Counted from the first letter of the stretch, positions 26,224 through 36,422 are shown. The stretch is 61,893 nt of DNA from Bacteroidales bacterium (GCA_023229135.1 JALNZT010000028.1:1-61893), one strand, 5' to 3'. The notes: a model not told the origin generated them from the sequence alone. A program made the numbers and translations.

Positions 26224-29200
26224 TGTATTTGACAGAGGTGACATTCCGTAAAAAAGCCGTCATTTGGTTTGTCCTGTTTAGTATGGTGGCAGGTGGCATA
26301 TTGGCCTTTCGTTCTATCAGTAAGCTGGAAGACCCGGAGCTGGTAGTGATGATGTCGCAAATTGTGACCGTTTATCCCGGCGCTAATGCCCATGAGGTGG
26401 AGATGCAGATAAGCAACATTATCGAAGAAGAACTGAGCTCTCTGGGCGATGTAGAAACCATCCGCTCGAAATCGATGCCTAACCTGTCAATTGTGACGGT
26501 GATGCTCGAACTTACCGTTCCCCAAAAAGAGATTGAACAACGTTGGGATTACCTGCGCCGCCGCATGAACGAAGTGATTCCCAAATTGCCGGAGGGCGCA
26601 CAGCCACCAATAGTATTCGATAATTTCGGTGATGTTTATGGCATGTTCTACGCCATGACCGGCGATGGCTATTCTTATAAAGAAATGAGTACAATGGCGC
26701 AATTCATAAAGCGTGAAATGCTTGCTATTGAGGGAGTTGCCCGTGTCGAGATTTTCGGCGAACAGCAGCCTGTAACTGAAATTGTCTTCAATCCTGCCAA
26801 AATGGGCGAGCTGGGTGTGTTTCCGTTTCAGGTGATTGCGGCCATGCAGGGCGAAAATATCTCGGTTTATCCCGGTGCAATGCAAACCGGCGAACAACTG
26901 TTGAATGTTTCGGTAGATGGCAAAATTGCCAGCGCCGCTGATGTCGCCAATGTGATGGTAAAAGGTTTGGACGGCAGCCTCTTTAAAATCTCAGATATTG
27001 CAAGCATAAACGAGGTTTATGCAGAACCTTCGCGCAACAATATGCAGCTGAACAACAAAAATGCGCTTGCCATTTCCTTGTCAATGGAATCAGGCGAAAA
27101 TATTGTTGAGGTGGGCAAGCGGGTGGAAAAACGCCTGGAAGAACTGAAACAAAACATCCCGGTAGGATACGAATTTGATAAGGTGTTTTTTCAACCTGAT
27201 TTAGTGAATAGCGCTATTAATGGTTTTATGTGGAACCTCCTGGCGTCGGTGATAATTGTTATCGTGGTGCTGATGATTTCTATGGGTTTTCGCAGCGGCC
27301 TTATTATTGGTGCCGGACTTGTGCTGACCATTCTTGCTACCTTTCCCATTTTGCTGGCTGCCGGAGGAACCTTGCAACGCATATCTCTCGGCGCTTTTAT
27401 TGTAGCTATGGGAATGTTGGTTGACAATGCTATTGTAGTTATCGACGGAATTTTGGTTGACCTGAAGAAAGGAGTGGAGCGAAAAAAAGCACTCATCAAT
27501 CCGGCCAGTCGCACTGCCTGGCCTTTGTTAGGTGCAACTTTTATCGCCGTGGCGGCTTTTCTGCCGGTTTATCTTTCTAAAGATGCCGCCGGAACGTATG
27601 CCCGCGATTTGTTCGTGGTATTGTGTATCTCGCTATTCCTAAGCTGGGCATTAGCCATGACACAGGTTCCGCTATTTGCCGAAAAATTGCTTAAAACTAA
27701 GAAGTCAAAAGATGACAAACCGCTTTACCAAAGCTGGGGTTACCGGAAACTTAGAGAAATACTGAGTCTGTTACTTCACTATAAAACAGTATCTCTTATC
27801 GTGGCTGTATTGTTGTTGGCCATTGCTGCCTTCAATTTTCAGAATATCAAACAAACCTTTTTTCCTGATTTTAACTATAACCAGGTTTACATAGAATACC
27901 GTCTTCCTGCCGGTGCGGGTCCTCAAAAAGTGAATGACGACCTGCGTCAGATAAGCCAGCACATGCTTTCGTTAGTTGAGGTTAAACAGGTGGTTTCCAG
28001 TCATGGACAAACGCCTACACGCTATTGTCTGGTTCGACCAATGGGCGAACCCTCAGATAATTATGGCGAATTGATTGTGGATTTTGAAGATTATGAAACC
28101 ATGGTTCGCATGAAGCCGGTGTTAAGCGATTACCTGCATAATAATTTCCCGGATGCCCACACCCGCATTCGGAAATATAACCTTTCTATTAAAGCAACTC
28201 ACACGGTAGAGGTGGAACTTGCCGGCCCCGACCCGGCAGTGCTACGCGATTTAAGTGCCCGTGCGCAGGAGATATTTAGAAATAATCCCTACGCCGACCC
28301 TTACACTATTGAAGACGACTGGGAACCTATGGGGCAGGCGCTGACAGCACGTTATGTGCAACAGGCCGCCAGCAGGGCGGGAACTTCGCGCTCCGACGTA
28401 AGCAATGCCATTCTCGCTGCCACCGACGGGCTTCCTATCGGTGAATACTTTGAAGGACAAACCCGCGTAGGTATTGTCATGAAACTGAGAAACACCGATG
28501 GCTCAAGAATTCATAGTCTCGAAGATATTCCGGTTTGGAGTATGTTGCCTAACCTATCAGGAGTTGATGAAACTACTGTGCGGGAACTGCTCATCGGAGC
28601 AAAATCTATGGATGAATTGGTGAATGATTTGGTGAGTCCTGTTCCGCTGAGTGCAGTTACACAAGGGATTGACTTAGCCTGGCAAGAGCAGGTGGTGAGG
28701 CGCGTAAATGGAAAAAGAGCTATTCAGGTGCAGTGCGAACCTTTAGAAGGTCACAGCCCATCGCTGGTGCGCAAAACCATGTTGAAAGAAATTGAAAATC
28801 TGCCTCTGCCCGAAGGCTACACCGCCACTTGGGTTGGTGAGCAAGAATTGCAGGGCGATGCGCTTCGCAATATTTTCAGCTACCTGCCCATCTCTATCAT
28901 GTTGATAATCTTTACACTTATCTTGCTTTTCAATGATTATCGAAAACCGCTCATCGTCCTAATCTGCATCCCTATGGCTTTTATTGGCATTGTGCCGGGG
29001 ATGATTTTGGCAGGACAGCCTTTTACATTTATGGCTATCATCGGCTCCTTTGGTTTGATGGGTATGATCGTGAAAAACGCTATTGTGCTGCTTGATGAAG
29101 CAGAAACGCTGATTGCCGGAGGAACTGAAAGATATTTAGCCCTTATCAACGCAACAGTATCGCGTACACGCCCTGTGCTGTTGGCGTCTTTTACCACAAT

Positions 29201-29378
29201 TCTTGGTATGATTCCGCTGCTCACTGATCCCATGTACGCAAGCATGGCAGTAGCCATTATTAGTGGTTTGATTGTGGGCACACTCATCACTTTGCTGTTT
29301 GTACCCATCTTGTATGCAGCTTTTTATGGCGTGAAACGAATTGAAAAAACTGAAAATAGTACAGAAATAGTATCATGA
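26223..29378 (+). CDS. RND efflux pump, inner-membrane permease
   Basis: A 1051-residue proton-driven RND pump with 12 predicted membrane helices and two large periplasmic loops after helices 1 and 7. Key features are the N-terminal TFRKKAVIWFVLF, the helix 4 segment GMLVDNAIVVIDGI with the proton-relay Asp, and the second-half KNAIVLLDEAE. Length fits HAE-type or related pumps. The substrate range is unknown; drugs, dyes or metabolites are possible by family. It shares 1 bp with the adaptor and 4 bp (ATGA) with the channel gene, so the three form one translationally coupled tripartite system. Confidence 0.96.
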   Translation: MYLTEVTFRKKAVIWFVLFSMVAGGILAFRSISKLEDPELVVMMSQIVTVYPGANAHEVEMQISNIIEEELSSLGDVETIRSKSMPNLSIVTVMLELTVPQKEIEQRWDYLRRRMNEVIPKLPEGAQPPIVFDNFGDVYGMFYAMTGDGYSYKEMSTMAQFIKREMLAIEGVARVEIFGEQQPVTEIVFNPAKMGELGVFPFQVIAAMQGENISVYPGAMQTGEQLLNVSVDGKIASAADVANVMVKGLDGSLFKISDIASINEVYAEPSRNNMQLNNKNALAISLSMESGENIVEVGKRVEKRLEELKQNIPVGYEFDKVFFQPDLVNSAINGFMWNLLASVIIVIVVLMISMGFRSGLIIGAGLVLTILATFPILLAAGGTLQRISLGAFIVAMGMLVDNAIVVIDGILVDLKKGVERKKALINPASRTAWPLLGATFIAVAAFLPVYLSKDAAGTYARDLFVVLCISLFLSWALAMTQVPLFAEKLLKTKKSKDDKPLYQSWGYRKLREILSLLLHYKTVSLIVAVLLLAIAAFNFQNIKQTFFPDFNYNQVYIEYRLPAGAGPQKVNDDLRQISQHMLSLVEVKQVVSSHGQTPTRYCLVRPMGEPSDNYGELIVDFEDYETMVRMKPVLSDYLHNNFPDAHTRIRKYNLSIKATHTVEVELAGPDPAVLRDLSARAQEIFRNNPYADPYTIEDDWEPMGQALTARYVQQAASRAGTSRSDVSNAILAATDGLPIGEYFEGQTRVGIVMKLRNTDGSRIHSLEDIPVWSMLPNLSGVDETTVRELLIGAKSMDELVNDLVSPVPLSAVTQGIDLAWQEQVVRRVNGKRAIQVQCEPLEGHSPSLVRKTMLKEIENLPLPEGYTATWVGEQELQGDALRNIFSYLPISIMLIIFTLILLFNDYRKPLIVLICIPMAFIGIVPGMILAGQPFTFMAIIGSFGLMGMIVKNAIVLLDEAETLIAGGTERYLALINATVSRTRPVLLASFTTILGMIPLLTDPMYASMAVAIISGLIVGTLITLLFVPILYAAFYGVKRIEKTENSTEIVS

Positions 29379-30808
29379 AAAAAAATCTAAATATCCTGCT
29401 TTTTATTTTTCTGATTTGTGCAGTGCATACCAGTGCTCAGGAACAAATAAGCTTGCAGCAGGCAAGAGAAATGGCACTCAAAAAAAATGAAAATTTGAAA
29501 ATGGCCGGCAAGTATTTTGAGAAAGCCGAGGCACAGCAAGCCGCTGTGAAAACCTCGCGCCTTCCTGCATTTTCAGCTATTGGAATGGGATTATACCAAG
29601 ACAGGGCTTTTGAAATGGAATTATTTTTGCCTACTCAGAAACCTAATCCAATGACCGGCGAACTGGAACCCAATATTATGGTTGATCCGGCAAGCGGAAA
29701 TCCTGTTATTGGACCTGATGGAAATCCCGTGTTTAATATGTATGCCTGGTTGCCGTTAGATTTGAACTTGAGTGGAGCATACGCAGCCGCCCTTCTGTTA
29801 GAGCAGCCGGTTTATACCGGAGGCAAAATCAGCGCAGGCAATAAAATGGCCAATATTGGTATTGACATGGCCGGTGAAAACATAGCGCTTGAACAGATGA
29901 ATACCATAGCCGAAACGGATAATGCCTATTGGACGCATATTTCTGTTGCGAAAAAAGTAAAACTGGCACAACAGGCTGTGGATATGCTGAGCGAGTTAGT
30001 AAGGAAAGCCAGCGATGCACACGAAGTGGGAATGGCTGATCGCAATGATTTGTTGAAAGCACAAGTAGCGCAGAATAATGCGAAACTCAATCTTCAAAAA
30101 GCTAAAAACGGGCTCGAACTCAGCCGGATGAATTTGTGCCGTATTACAGGTCTGCCGCTCAATACCGAAATTTTGGCCGTAGATACAGCAGTTACAATAC
30201 AACCGCTTACAGCACTTGCGCTGGAAAATGAAACGATTAGCGGTCGTCCGGAATATCAGCTGCTTCAAAAAAATGTGGCTATGGAGGAGCAAAATATCCG
30301 AATGGCAAGGGCCGATTTTCTGCCAACGGCAGGCGTTCAGGCAGCCTATAGCCACATTGGAGGAATAAATTTTAACGACACCGATTTTCCTTACACCAGC
30401 TTTAATGTGTTAGCATCCGTAAAAATCCCGCTCTTCCACTGGGGTGAGGGGGTTAAAAAAATCAAAGCTGCGAAAATTGATAAGGAGATAAAAGAGCTTG
30501 AGCTGGAAAAGAATGCGCAATTGATGCAACTCGAAGCAGAACAGGCCAGGTTGAATGTGCAACTGGCTTTTGAACGTACTCAGATGAACCAAAAGGCAGT
30601 GGAGCAGGCCGAAGAGAATTTGCGTATTAGTCAGGATAATTATGAGGTGGGCATGGAAACCATTACGGAGCTTTTAATAGCGCAAACAAATTGGCAAAAA
30701 GCTTATAGTGAGTGGATTGACTCCAAAACAGATTATAAGATGAAAGAAACTGTTTGGCTGAAATCAACCGGAAATCTTAAAGAAAATCCCGAAACGAATG
30801 CACATTAA
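29375..30808 (+). CDS. TolC-family outer-membrane channel
   Basis: A 477-residue protein with a signal peptide (residues 1-21, ending SAQ) and the two-fold repeated coiled-coil layout of TolC: first half ISLQQAREMALKKNENLKM to YWTHISVAKKVKLAQQAVD and ...VGMADRNDLLKAQVAQNNA, second half ending EQAEENLRISQDNYEVGMETITELLIAQTNW. Trimers form the outer-membrane and periplasmic tunnel. It overlaps the pump gene by four bases and completes the efflux operon. An insertion of Pro/Gly-rich sequence near residues 90-125 (NPMTGELEPN) is longer than usual. Confidence 0.94.
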   Translation: MKKNLNILLFIFLICAVHTSAQEQISLQQAREMALKKNENLKMAGKYFEKAEAQQAAVKTSRLPAFSAIGMGLYQDRAFEMELFLPTQKPNPMTGELEPNIMVDPASGNPVIGPDGNPVFNMYAWLPLDLNLSGAYAAALLLEQPVYTGGKISAGNKMANIGIDMAGENIALEQMNTIAETDNAYWTHISVAKKVKLAQQAVDMLSELVRKASDAHEVGMADRNDLLKAQVAQNNAKLNLQKAKNGLELSRMNLCRITGLPLNTEILAVDTAVTIQPLTALALENETISGRPEYQLLQKNVAMEEQNIRMARADFLPTAGVQAAYSHIGGINFNDTDFPYTSFNVLASVKIPLFHWGEGVKKIKAAKIDKEIKELELEKNAQLMQLEAEQARLNVQLAFERTQMNQKAVEQAEENLRISQDNYEVGMETITELLIAQTNWQKAYSEWIDSKTDYKMKETVWLKSTGNLKENPETNAH

Positions 30809-30862
30809 GGTCTAAAAGACATAGTCAACTTTTCTTTGTTTAATTTTGATGATTCATTCGAA

Positions 30863-31909
30863 ATGATAGAATTGAAAGATAAAGAACTTCATTTTTTTAG
30901 TCAGCTGTCAGGTTATAGCCTGAAAAGCATACTCATCCGGGTGGCTTGGGCAAGCGGTGTGGGCTTGTTGTTTTTTTTCCTTTCAATCAAAATTGCAGGC
31001 GATGTAAATCTACATGTTTCTGTGCTTGAATACGTTCAGGTAGTACTTATCTTTAATATCATTTCCGAAAGTAATGTTTTTGTCGATCAGCTCGCAGAGC
31101 GTTTCCTGCCCATTCCCGAAAAAATCAAGCTACGGGTAGTTTTGCACCTTATCGTAAGCCTGATTATCGCCATCGCTGCCGTATTTTATTTTTCGTTGAT
31201 AGTTAGAGATGTGCCTTTCTTTTCGCACCCTATCGTGCAGTTGATGATGTTTTTGGGACTGATTTTTATTTTCATCCTCATCCTTATTTCGATTACGCTG
31301 CGTATTGTTGAAAAGTGGGTTTTTTCGGTCAGGCAATTAGAAGTACTGAAAAGCCAAAAACTAAAAAGCGATTACAACTCCCTGCAGGCACAGCTGAATC
31401 CGCATTTTCTTTTTAACAACCTGAGCGTGCTTAAATCGCTGATTACCTTTGATCCGGATGCGGCGATTCATTTTACGCAAAATTTTACCGATGTGTACCG
31501 CTATGTGCTTCAAAGCAAGGACCAAACAACGGTTAAACTTTCCGACGAACTGGAGTTTATCGAGGCTTATATTGCGCTTCACAAAAAACGAATGGGGGAG
31601 GCTTTTGAGGTGATAATCAATGTGAGCGAATCGGCTTTAAAAAAAGATGTCCCGCCTTTGGCCTTACAATTGCTGGTCGAAAATGCCGTGAAACACAATA
31701 TTGCCGTAAAAGATGCGCCACTGAGCATTCGTATCGAATCAACTGAAAATAAGCTCACGGTCAGCAATAACTTGAACCTGAAAGAGTCTGCCTTTTCCGA
31801 GAAAACAGGATTGAACAACTTAAAACAACGCTATGCGCTACTAACCGATAGCTTGGTGGAAGTGAGCCACGGAAGTGAAACCTTTGAAGTAAAAATCCCT
31901 TTGTTATGA
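30863..31909 (+). CDS. LytS/YehU-type sensor histidine kinase
   Basis: A kinase of about 348 residues with four hydrophobic segments between residues 25 and 150 and a cytoplasmic C-terminus of the His_kinase (HisKA_7) type: QLNPHFLFNNLSVLKSLI holds the phosphoacceptor His, and LALQLLVENAVKHNI is the N box of the HATPase. The frame can be opened at a TTG (30836), but the ATG at 30863 is preferred. It lies 54 bp after the channel gene and overlaps its response regulator by four bases. Placement suggests control of, or by, the efflux operon. Confidence 0.92.
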   Translation: MIELKDKELHFFSQLSGYSLKSILIRVAWASGVGLLFFFLSIKIAGDVNLHVSVLEYVQVVLIFNIISESNVFVDQLAERFLPIPEKIKLRVVLHLIVSLIIAIAAVFYFSLIVRDVPFFSHPIVQLMMFLGLIFIFILILISITLRIVEKWVFSVRQLEVLKSQKLKSDYNSLQAQLNPHFLFNNLSVLKSLITFDPDAAIHFTQNFTDVYRYVLQSKDQTTVKLSDELEFIEAYIALHKKRMGEAFEVIINVSESALKKDVPPLALQLLVENAVKHNIAVKDAPLSIRIESTENKLTVSNNLNLKESAFSEKTGLNNLKQRYALLTDSLVEVSHGSETFEVKIPLL

Positions 31910-32685
31910 ACCCCGATATAAAAATAATACTTGTTGAAGACGAGCCATACAACCTGCGCCTGTTGGAAGAGATGATCAAAAAATTGAGACCGGATTGGGA
32001 AGTGATAAAAACCTTAGAAAGTGTAAAAGACAGTGTCGAATGGCTTCGTAACAATCCCCATCCCGAGCTGTTTTTTATGGATATCCAACTGGCCGACGGG
32101 CTCTGCTTTTCCATTTTCGATCAGGTTGAAGTGAAGGGAATGGTAATTTTCACGACGGCTTTTGATAATTATGCCATCCGTGCATTCAAGGTGAACAGCA
32201 TTGATTATTTGCTGAAACCGTTTAAAGAAAAAGACCTGGAGGCAGCCATCGAGAAGTTTGAAAGTTTAAGAAACCAGTCAACAGAAACAGCAAGCAAGCC
32301 GGATTATTCCGAAATCCTGGACGCCATTCGCAAAGGAGAGAAAAAGTACCGCAAACGCTTTTTGATTTCAAAAGGCGCCACGTTTTACATGCTTCCGGTA
32401 GACGAAATTGCTTATTTTTTCAGCGAAAACCGGCTGACAACGGCAGTCACGTTCAGCAATCAAAACCATATCGTGGACTTCCCGCTGGAAACGCTGGAAG
32501 AACAGCTTAACCCGGATACTTTTTTTCGTGCAAACCGACAGCTAATTGTCAATATCAAATCCATTGAAAAAATCGAAAATTACTTCAGCGGAAAACTAAA
32601 AATCCTGCTGAACCCTCCTTTCGCCGGAGAACCGATAATCAGCAGACTGAAAGCCACCGATTTTAAAGCATGGGTGGGGAGATAG
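31906..32685 (+). CDS. LytTR-family response regulator
   Basis: A 259-residue regulator with an N-terminal receiver (ILVEDEPYN, phosphoacceptor Asp in LFFMDIQLADG, switch-region Lys in YLLKPF) and a C-terminal LytTR DNA-binding domain (ISKGATFYMLPVDEIAYFFSENR, then FFRANRQLIVNIKSIEKI). It pairs with the kinase before it through a 4-bp overlap. LytTR regulators bind direct repeats near promoters; the efflux operon upstream is an attractive target, but I did not find a convincing binding-site pair. Confidence 0.94.
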   Translation: MNPDIKIILVEDEPYNLRLLEEMIKKLRPDWEVIKTLESVKDSVEWLRNNPHPELFFMDIQLADGLCFSIFDQVEVKGMVIFTTAFDNYAIRAFKVNSIDYLLKPFKEKDLEAAIEKFESLRNQSTETASKPDYSEILDAIRKGEKKYRKRFLISKGATFYMLPVDEIAYFFSENRLTTAVTFSNQNHIVDFPLETLEEQLNPDTFFRANRQLIVNIKSIEKIENYFSGKLKILLNPPFAGEPIISRLKATDFKAWVGR

Positions 32686-32703
32686 GGTTTGGGTGAGGAG
32701 GAG

Positions 32704-32730
32704 TAGGCGATTACGGGCGCTATTCGCCTA
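32704..32730. repeat. Hairpin after the LytTR gene
   Basis: TAGGCGA (32704-32710) pairs with TCGCCTA (32724-32730) around 13 nt. No T-tract follows, so it may be a processing or weak termination signal rather than a classic terminator. Confidence 0.4.
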
Positions 32731-32774
32731 AATCCGGAATTGAGTACCGCCCTTGCCACTTCTCATCACAAAAA

Positions 32775-32806
32775 TGTCATTCCGATGCCGCGGCAGAGGA
32801 ATCTTT
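32775..32806. repeat. Intergenic inverted repeat (CATTCCGA...GAGGAATC type)
   Basis: An imperfect palindrome: ATTCC-GA-TGCCG mirrored by CGGCA-GA-GGAAT, with a 10-bp perfect centre TGCCGCGGCA. It resembles the short intergenic CATTCCGA/GAGGAATC repeats found dispersed in environmental Bacteroidota genomes, from memory and not checked. Only one copy lies in the window, between the two-component pair and the S9 peptidase. It is non-coding, possibly a remnant of a non-autonomous mobile repeat. Confidence 0.45.
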
Positions 32807-32946
32807 ATATAGCTGTAAAGATAATGATTTGGTTTTAAAATTTATAGCACACCTTAAGTAAACAGTTTCAGGACCTAACTGTACCTTGTGTTAGCGTTTT
32901 GTTGTTCATTGATTTTCATGGAGATTATAGGAATAAGATTAGGTGA

Positions 32947-34035
32947 TTAAAATCTATAAGCTGCTTTTCTAAGCTCCTTTACGTTTTTTATTGGTGTAGG
33001 AGGGTTTAACTCGTTTGCTAAGAATTTATAAATCTTCACTCTAATTTCGTTAGCAATTTTGGTGTCTATTCTATCAAATGAATGTCCGCCAGGAATTTCC
33101 TGGTAGATTTCGTATTCAAATTTCTTTCCATCTGCTTTTAAAGATTTAATTAAATGCTCAACTTCCAGAACACTCACGTCATCATCGTTAGTATTGGTAT
33201 GTATAAGCAATGGAGTATTTTGCATTTTGTGAGTATTCCAAGCTGGAGATCTCCTGCGATACTCTGCTAAGTTTTCCTGTGCTGTAGCTCCTATGTGATA
33301 GTCGGCTGAGTATAAATCTCTGTATTCATCATCATAATAACCCATTCTCGCTATTAGGTCACTCACAGGCACACCTGCAAAAGCTACTTGATAGTCTTTT
33401 GGGTGATCGAAGATATTCATCAGGCTGATCATTCCACCATGACTCCATCCCATAATCCCTATTCTATTTTTATCAACTATAGCATAGTTTTCTACCATGT
33501 GATTTCTTGCAGCATACACATCTTCATTTTCTAAACCACCATAATCTATATTCTCATAATATGACTTCCCATATCCCGTGCTTCCCCTATACTCCGGTGC
33601 TGCAATAATATATCCCTGGGCAAGCAGCTCCCTGACGATATGTGCATAATAAGTTGTAAAATCGCCATGAACTCCTCCGTGAGGTAAAACTATAAGGGGA
33701 TACTTTTTGGAATCATCAATGCTTTTTGGAATAAACACATAAGTATAAAACTTTAGCGGATTTCCATAACTCAAATGAGTTTTGCTGTTTATATTACTCG
33801 CCGGAGGGCCTGAAATATATAACTTGTCAATATATGCTATATCTTCTACTTTTTTATACCAAAGAATATCTTGATTTTGTTTATCGATAACATCTAATCT
33901 GTGGCGAAGTTTCTCGTTGTCCTTTTGCAAACGCTCTACTTTTTCTAATAAAAGCGTGTTGATTTCTTGTGCCAAAGAAATGGAAGAAAAAATCAATAAA
34001 AGACAGAAGATGGAAATGAATTTAAAGCTTTTCAT
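32947..34035 (-). CDS. Exported S9-family (prolyl oligopeptidase-like) peptidase
   Basis: A 362-residue alpha/beta-hydrolase with a signal peptide (residues 1-22, ending LAQE) and a short predicted coiled coil (VERLQKDNEKLRHRLDVIDKQ). The catalytic domain shows the oxyanion region LPHGGVHGD, the PEYRGSTGYGKSYYE segment, the nucleophile elbow GWSHGG, an Asp in TNDDDVSV and the His in GGHSFDR, i.e. a complete Ser-Asp-His triad. The N-terminal beta-propeller of classic prolyl oligopeptidases is missing. It has its own promoter. A periplasmic peptidase or esterase role is inferred. Confidence 0.85.
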   Translation of the reverse strand: MKSFKFISIFCLLLIFSSISLAQEINTLLLEKVERLQKDNEKLRHRLDVIDKQNQDILWYKKVEDIAYIDKLYISGPPASNINSKTHLSYGNPLKFYTYVFIPKSIDDSKKYPLIVLPHGGVHGDFTTYYAHIVRELLAQGYIIAAPEYRGSTGYGKSYYENIDYGGLENEDVYAARNHMVENYAIVDKNRIGIMGWSHGGMISLMNIFDHPKDYQVAFAGVPVSDLIARMGYYDDEYRDLYSADYHIGATAQENLAEYRRRSPAWNTHKMQNTPLLIHTNTNDDDVSVLEVEHLIKSLKADGKKFEYEIYQEIPGGHSFDRIDTKIANEIRVKIYKFLANELNPPTPIKNVKELRKAAYRF

Positions 34036-34055
34036 AGTTTTTAACTTTTAATTTT

Positions 34056-34089
34056 CAAAAGTAGTAAATTTGTGGTTTAGTCTCCCAAA
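34056..34089 (-). promoter_or_regulatory. Promoter of the S9 peptidase gene
   Basis: On the minus strand a TTTG (34086-34089) and TACTTTTG (34056-34063) are 22 bp apart. They match the Bacteroidota -33/-7 elements with slightly long spacing, and the ATG is about 20 bp downstream. Confidence 0.5.
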
Positions 34090-34200
34090 ACCATTCTCAA
34101 TGTTGAATTACAAAACACACTATAGTAGCACTTTAATGATTGAGAAACTGATGAGGCAGTTTAAACTGTGAAATAATAACCCACCTGAAATCAATGATGT

Positions 34201-34359
34201 CAAGATTCTTGTTATCTTCGCATTAGCTATGTTCCAAGCCTCCAAAGTGTCGATTTTATTGGGTTTTACGAAGAGCTGTTAAGAAACCCGCGAGCTGAGA
34301 AATTGTTGACTGCAATCGGCCTGGGGCAAAACAAAACCCCGTTTTTTAATGTTACATGA
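34201..34359 (+). pseudogene. Possible 3' remnant of a coding sequence
   Basis: Within a 535-bp gap without genes, this frame is open from just after a TGA to a TGA and reads as protein-like sequence (for example FIGFYEELLRNPRAEKLL), but has no start codon. It could be the decayed end of a transposase or other mobile gene. I do not recognise the family. The rest of the gap (34036-34200 and 34360-34570) is AT-rich, with a 12-bp palindrome CAGTTTAAACTG near 34162 and nothing else I can name. Confidence 0.3.
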
Positions 34360-34570
34360 AAGCGTGTTATTAATAATAGCACCAGTATGATACAGTAATT
34401 CAATTGGTTAGACCAGTAAACACAGCATGAGTATTATACTTATATAAAATTATTAACTTGATAAACAGGGTGTTATGAAACCAGAAATTTCAGGAAATTA
34501 TTATAAGTAACAGCAACGATTAAAAGCTCTATCACTTTGGGATTCAGTAGGCTATAGTACGCTTAGGCCT

Positions 34571-35368
34571 CTATATGATTGGCCTCAGTTCATTCTTCAG
34601 CTTTATCAGCAAATTTTTTTCGTCCACCTGGTATATTCTTCCGTTGTTGGCGATACTGATTTTGCCGGTTTCTTCTGAAACAACGATGGCCAGTGCGTCG
34701 CTTTGTTCCGTGATACCCAGTCCGGCCCTGTGGCGCAATCCCGGCCTGTCGGGCAAGTCCAGTTTTTTTGTTACCGGAAGGATACATCCTGCAGCCATTA
34801 TACGATTTTGTGAAATAATCATTGCACCATCGTGAAGCGGTGTATTTTTAAAGAAAATATTTTCAATCAAAGCTTCACTAAGTTCGGCATCTATCTGTAC
34901 GCCGGTCTGCGAAGCTTGGTAAAGGCCATTTTGGCGGGTTATCACAATCAAAGCACCGGTGTATTTACTGGCCATTGAAACGCAGCTCTTAGCTATAACA
35001 TCAAGCTCAATTTGAATGTCATCAGCAGATTTAAAAAAAGGCAGCTGTAGCCTTTGCCGAAAACGTTTTATAAAACCTGTGGTGCCGAGCGCCAATAAAA
35101 ACTGTCTGATTTCCGGTTGGAAAATAATGATAAGTGCGATAAAACCTACACTTACAAAGGCGCCCAGAATATCGCCCAAAAGCTCCATTTGAAGGGCCGT
35201 CACTACTTTCCACATCATAAAAACGGCCACAATTCCCATAAAAATATTGATGGCGACCGTGCCACGCAACAGATAATACAAGCCGTAAAGTAAACTGGCT
35301 ACCAGCAAAATGTCAATGATGTCAAAAAGCCTTAACTCGATAAATGCATTAATAATCAGCGGTACCAT
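34571..35368 (-). CDS. cdaA: Diadenylate cyclase CdaA
   Basis: A 265-residue c-di-AMP synthase. Three N-terminal membrane helices (residues 12-90) anchor it, followed by the DAC domain with the catalytic DGA motif in TPLHDGAMII (about residue 175) and the RHR motif in PGLRHRAGLG (about 208). This is the usual CdaA length. It uses two ATP to make c-di-AMP, which controls potassium and turgor in other bacteria. It lies 145 bp downstream of folP on the same strand, an arrangement seen in other Bacteroidota. No CdaR partner is in the window. Confidence 0.96.
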   Translation of the reverse strand: MVPLIINAFIELRLFDIIDILLVASLLYGLYYLLRGTVAINIFMGIVAVFMMWKVVTALQMELLGDILGAFVSVGFIALIIIFQPEIRQFLLALGTTGFIKRFRQRLQLPFFKSADDIQIELDVIAKSCVSMASKYTGALIVITRQNGLYQASQTGVQIDAELSEALIENIFFKNTPLHDGAMIISQNRIMAAGCILPVTKKLDLPDRPGLRHRAGLGITEQSDALAIVVSEETGKISIANNGRIYQVDEKNLLIKLKNELRPII

Positions 35369-35513
35369 CAGCTATTGGGTTTAACTTTTTTTGATTTGGG
35401 GCGTTAATGCAACAAAAGTACATTATTTTTCCACAGAATATTTGCACCATTCAGGCTATGTTTGTATTGCCAATGTTTTTTAAAAACGGAACTTTTTGTC
35501 AGCCAATGCTGAT

Positions 35514-36422
35514 TTATTCAATTTCAGATTCGCTTGCCTCCCGATAAAAATTCCAAAGCCGTACACATTCATCGGCTTCTTTTACATCGTGTACCCTCAG
35601 AATTGAAGCGCCATTTTCTAAAGCTAGTGTGTTTAAAACAGTCGTTCCGTTCAGGCTCTCCTCGGATTTGAGTTGTAAGACATTTTGAATCATCCTTTTG
35701 CGCGAAACACCTACCAAAATAGGAAAGCCTCCCGGACTGATATGTTGTATTTCGCTAATTAGCCGATAGTTGGCAGCCAAAGTTTTACTGAATCCAAAAC
35801 CCGGATCGAGGATAATTTGATTGGTATTGAGCGTACCAAGCTTTTCTAGCTGTGTTTTAAAAAACTGATGAACCACTTTCACCACTTCGTGGGATGAGAT
35901 TTTATGTTGATGCATATCGTGCTGTTGACCAGCGATATGCATCAATACATAAGGAATGTTTTTACTGCCAATTAGCGGAAACATTGCTTCGTCGAAAGTG
36001 CCTCCCGAAATATCGTTTATAATGGAAGCGCCATTTTCGATGGCAATTTTTGCGACTGAGGCGCGGTAGGTGTCCACAGAAAACCAGGTTTCAGGAAACT
36101 GTTTTTGTAAGTTTTCCAGCGGCCTGATAAGTCGGTCAATTTCTTCATTCTCAGAAACAAACCCGGCACCGGGTCGCGTTGACATTGCTCCCAGATCAAG
36201 GATAGCAGCTCCCTCCGAAATCATCTTACCGGCACTTTCAATAATTGCTTCTTGGCTATCCAAGCGACTTGCTGCATAAAATGAATCCGGTGTAAGGTTT
36301 AGGATACCCATCACGACCGGTCGATTCAGATCGAGGATTTTATTGCCGTAGCGCAACTTACGGTCTGCCGAAAAATCCTTAATTTTACCGGCGATTTTAT
36401 CGGTGGGTATTTCTTGTGACAT
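35514..36422 (-). CDS. folP: Dihydropteroate synthase
   Basis: A 302-residue enzyme of folate synthesis that condenses p-aminobenzoate with dihydropterin pyrophosphate. Family motifs: GILNLTPDSF (about residue 40), DLGAMSTRPGAGFVSENEE with the pterin-binding Asp, SVDTYRA, INDISGG and ILDPGFGFSK. The N-terminal 30 residues are an extension before the TIM barrel. It is divergent from the DUF1599 gene with 50 bp between them and precedes cdaA on the minus strand. Confidence 0.96.
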   Translation of the reverse strand: MSQEIPTDKIAGKIKDFSADRKLRYGNKILDLNRPVVMGILNLTPDSFYAASRLDSQEAIIESAGKMISEGAAILDLGAMSTRPGAGFVSENEEIDRLIRPLENLQKQFPETWFSVDTYRASVAKIAIENGASIINDISGGTFDEAMFPLIGSKNIPYVLMHIAGQQHDMHQHKISSHEVVKVVHQFFKTQLEKLGTLNTNQIILDPGFGFSKTLAANYRLISEIQHISPGGFPILVGVSRKRMIQNVLQLKSEESLNGTTVLNTLALENGASILRVHDVKEADECVRLWNFYREASESEIE